Source: Porphyromonadaceae bacterium UBA7572 (lineage in GTDB: Bacteria; Bacteroidota; Bacteroidia; Bacteroidales; Muribaculaceae). Taken from it: a stretch of DNA of 6,012 nt. The first letter of the stretch is position 1. The number at the start of each line of letters is the position of its first letter. A program made the position numbers and the translations under genes. Positions 5,788 through 6,012 of the stretch are shown piece after piece. The notes under the pieces were generated by a model. The model was not told where the DNA came from and did no database searches. It saw only the letters and a list, made by a program, of their open reading frames with translations. The stretch covers positions 1 to 6,012 of the forward strand of contig DLLC01000008.1 in assembly GCA_002476625.1 (NCBI GenBank), written 5' to 3'.

Positions 5788-5801
5788 TTTTAGCGGACAG
5801 C
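5788..5801 (-). repeat. Right terminal inverted repeat of the miniature element
   Basis: TTTTAGCGGACAGC is the exact reverse complement of 5661-5674 and is followed by AATATT (5802-5807), which overlaps the Fic stop codon by one base. Confidence 0.7.
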
Positions 5802-5806
5802 AATAT

Positions 5807-6012
5807 TTAAAAATACGTGTCCACAGCAAACAAGAACTGCTCTATAAAGATTTTCTTGAAAGCAGCAATATTATTCTGTTCATAGAACATGAGCATCGCT
5901 TTCTTATAATCAATAGAATCCACTGTTCGGAAAGAAATTGGACAATAGCCGTTTGCTATCAAGACAGCATTGCTTGTGATTCTTGCCGTCCGCTTGTTTC
6001 CATCCACAAAGG
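5807..6012 (-). CDS. Fic-family protein, C-terminal part (5' end outside window)
   Basis: The frame is open to the window edge and reads FVDGNKRTAR from base 6010, most of the Fic catalytic motif HPFx[D/E]GN[G/K]RxxR. The catalytic His lies just outside; the codon before F ends in CC, which allows the expected Pro. Fic enzymes usually transfer AMP from ATP to a Ser, Thr or Tyr hydroxyl of a target protein. The Asp and the GNKR loop bind metal and phosphate. After the motif come the helix ITSNAVLIANGYC, the segment PISFRTVDSIDYKKAM and the C-terminal FYEQNNIAAFKKIFIEQFLFAV, typical of Bacteroidota Fic proteins. Whether it is a stand-alone enzyme or a toxin with a partner cannot be judged without the N-terminus, where an inhibitory motif would lie. 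The DNA is AT-rich compared with ldcA. TAA at 5807-5809 ends the gene at the border of the miniature element. Confidence 0.85.
   Translation of the reverse strand, partial: FVDGNKRTARITSNAVLIANGYCPISFRTVDSIDYKKAMLMFYEQNNIAAFKKIFIEQFLFAVDTYF

Larger units (their letters stand above)
5655..5807. mobile_element. MITE-like miniature element with 14-base terminal inverted repeats and AATATT flanks
   Basis: GCTGTCCGCTAAAA at 5661-5674 is repeated in perfect inverse orientation as TTTTAGCGGACAGC at 5788-5801. Outside both ends lies AATATT (5655-5660 and 5802-5807), which reads as a 6-base target duplication. Because AATATT is its own reverse complement, the flanks could instead belong to a 20-base perfect inverted repeat. 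The element proper is 141 bases and encodes no transposase, so it would be a non-autonomous derivative moved by an IS elsewhere in the genome. It contains two more inverted repeats, described separately. It lies between the convergent ldcA and Fic genes, and the last base of the Fic stop codon is the outermost base of the right flank, so insertion left that protein whole. The IS family is not assigned. Confidence 0.6.

Noticed and set aside
5756..6012. Plus-strand frame open for 85 codons to the window edge, starting MNPVTMNKGK
   Set aside because: Beyond the element it runs antisense to the well-supported Fic gene and shows no domain character; only its first residues are discussed as a possible transposase relic.
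1..6012. CRISPR array, riboswitch, rRNA or phage genes
   Set aside because: No regularly spaced repeats, no conserved leader structures and no rRNA or phage motifs were seen on either strand.

Overview
The window looks like chromosomal DNA from a member of the Bacteroidota, probably Bacteroidales. Three things point there. Promoter-like sites fit the TTTG-N19-21-TAnnTTTG consensus of that phylum, one of them perfectly. The genes have no properly spaced Shine-Dalgarno sites, and several starts follow A-rich leaders. The gene content (HBD-type RNase HI, a WcaC-like glycosyltransferase, a COG0731-type radical SAM protein, Fic) also fits. I cannot name a genus. Most genes are GC-rich, but 4257-4597 and 5630-6012 are clearly more AT-rich and look like later additions or less constrained DNA.

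Layout: the left edge holds the 5' part of a tRNA gene on the minus strand with a perfect-consensus promoter. A second candidate promoter faces right and would start a plus-strand run of five closely spaced genes (gaps of 69, 33, 31 and 43 bases). These are two tandem RNase HI paralogues with N-terminal hybrid-binding domains, an unrecognised helical protein of 172 residues, a family 4-type glycosyltransferase, and a radical SAM protein. A small AT-rich minus-strand ORF with its own candidate promoter follows. It is divergent from an L,D-carboxypeptidase gene (ldcA, peptidase S66). The right edge holds the C-terminal part of a Fic-family protein on the minus strand, convergent with ldcA.

Two observations stand out. 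First, the upstream RNase HI copy has lost three of the four catalytic carboxylates (Asp to Cys, Ser and His at the aligned places) but keeps the hybrid-binding domain, the fold-defining stretches and a fully open frame. It looks like a maintained pseudoenzyme beside its active paralogue. Second, between ldcA and fic lies an apparent 141-base miniature transposable element. It has perfect 14-base terminal inverted repeats, a flanking AATATT on each side, and nested inverted repeats inside, one of which could act as a two-way terminator for the convergent genes.

How the genes work together is only partly readable. The RNase H pair would act on RNA:DNA hybrids, the glycosyltransferase on surface or capsular polysaccharide, LdcA on peptidoglycan recycling and Fic on protein modification. 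The shared operon does not imply one obvious pathway.
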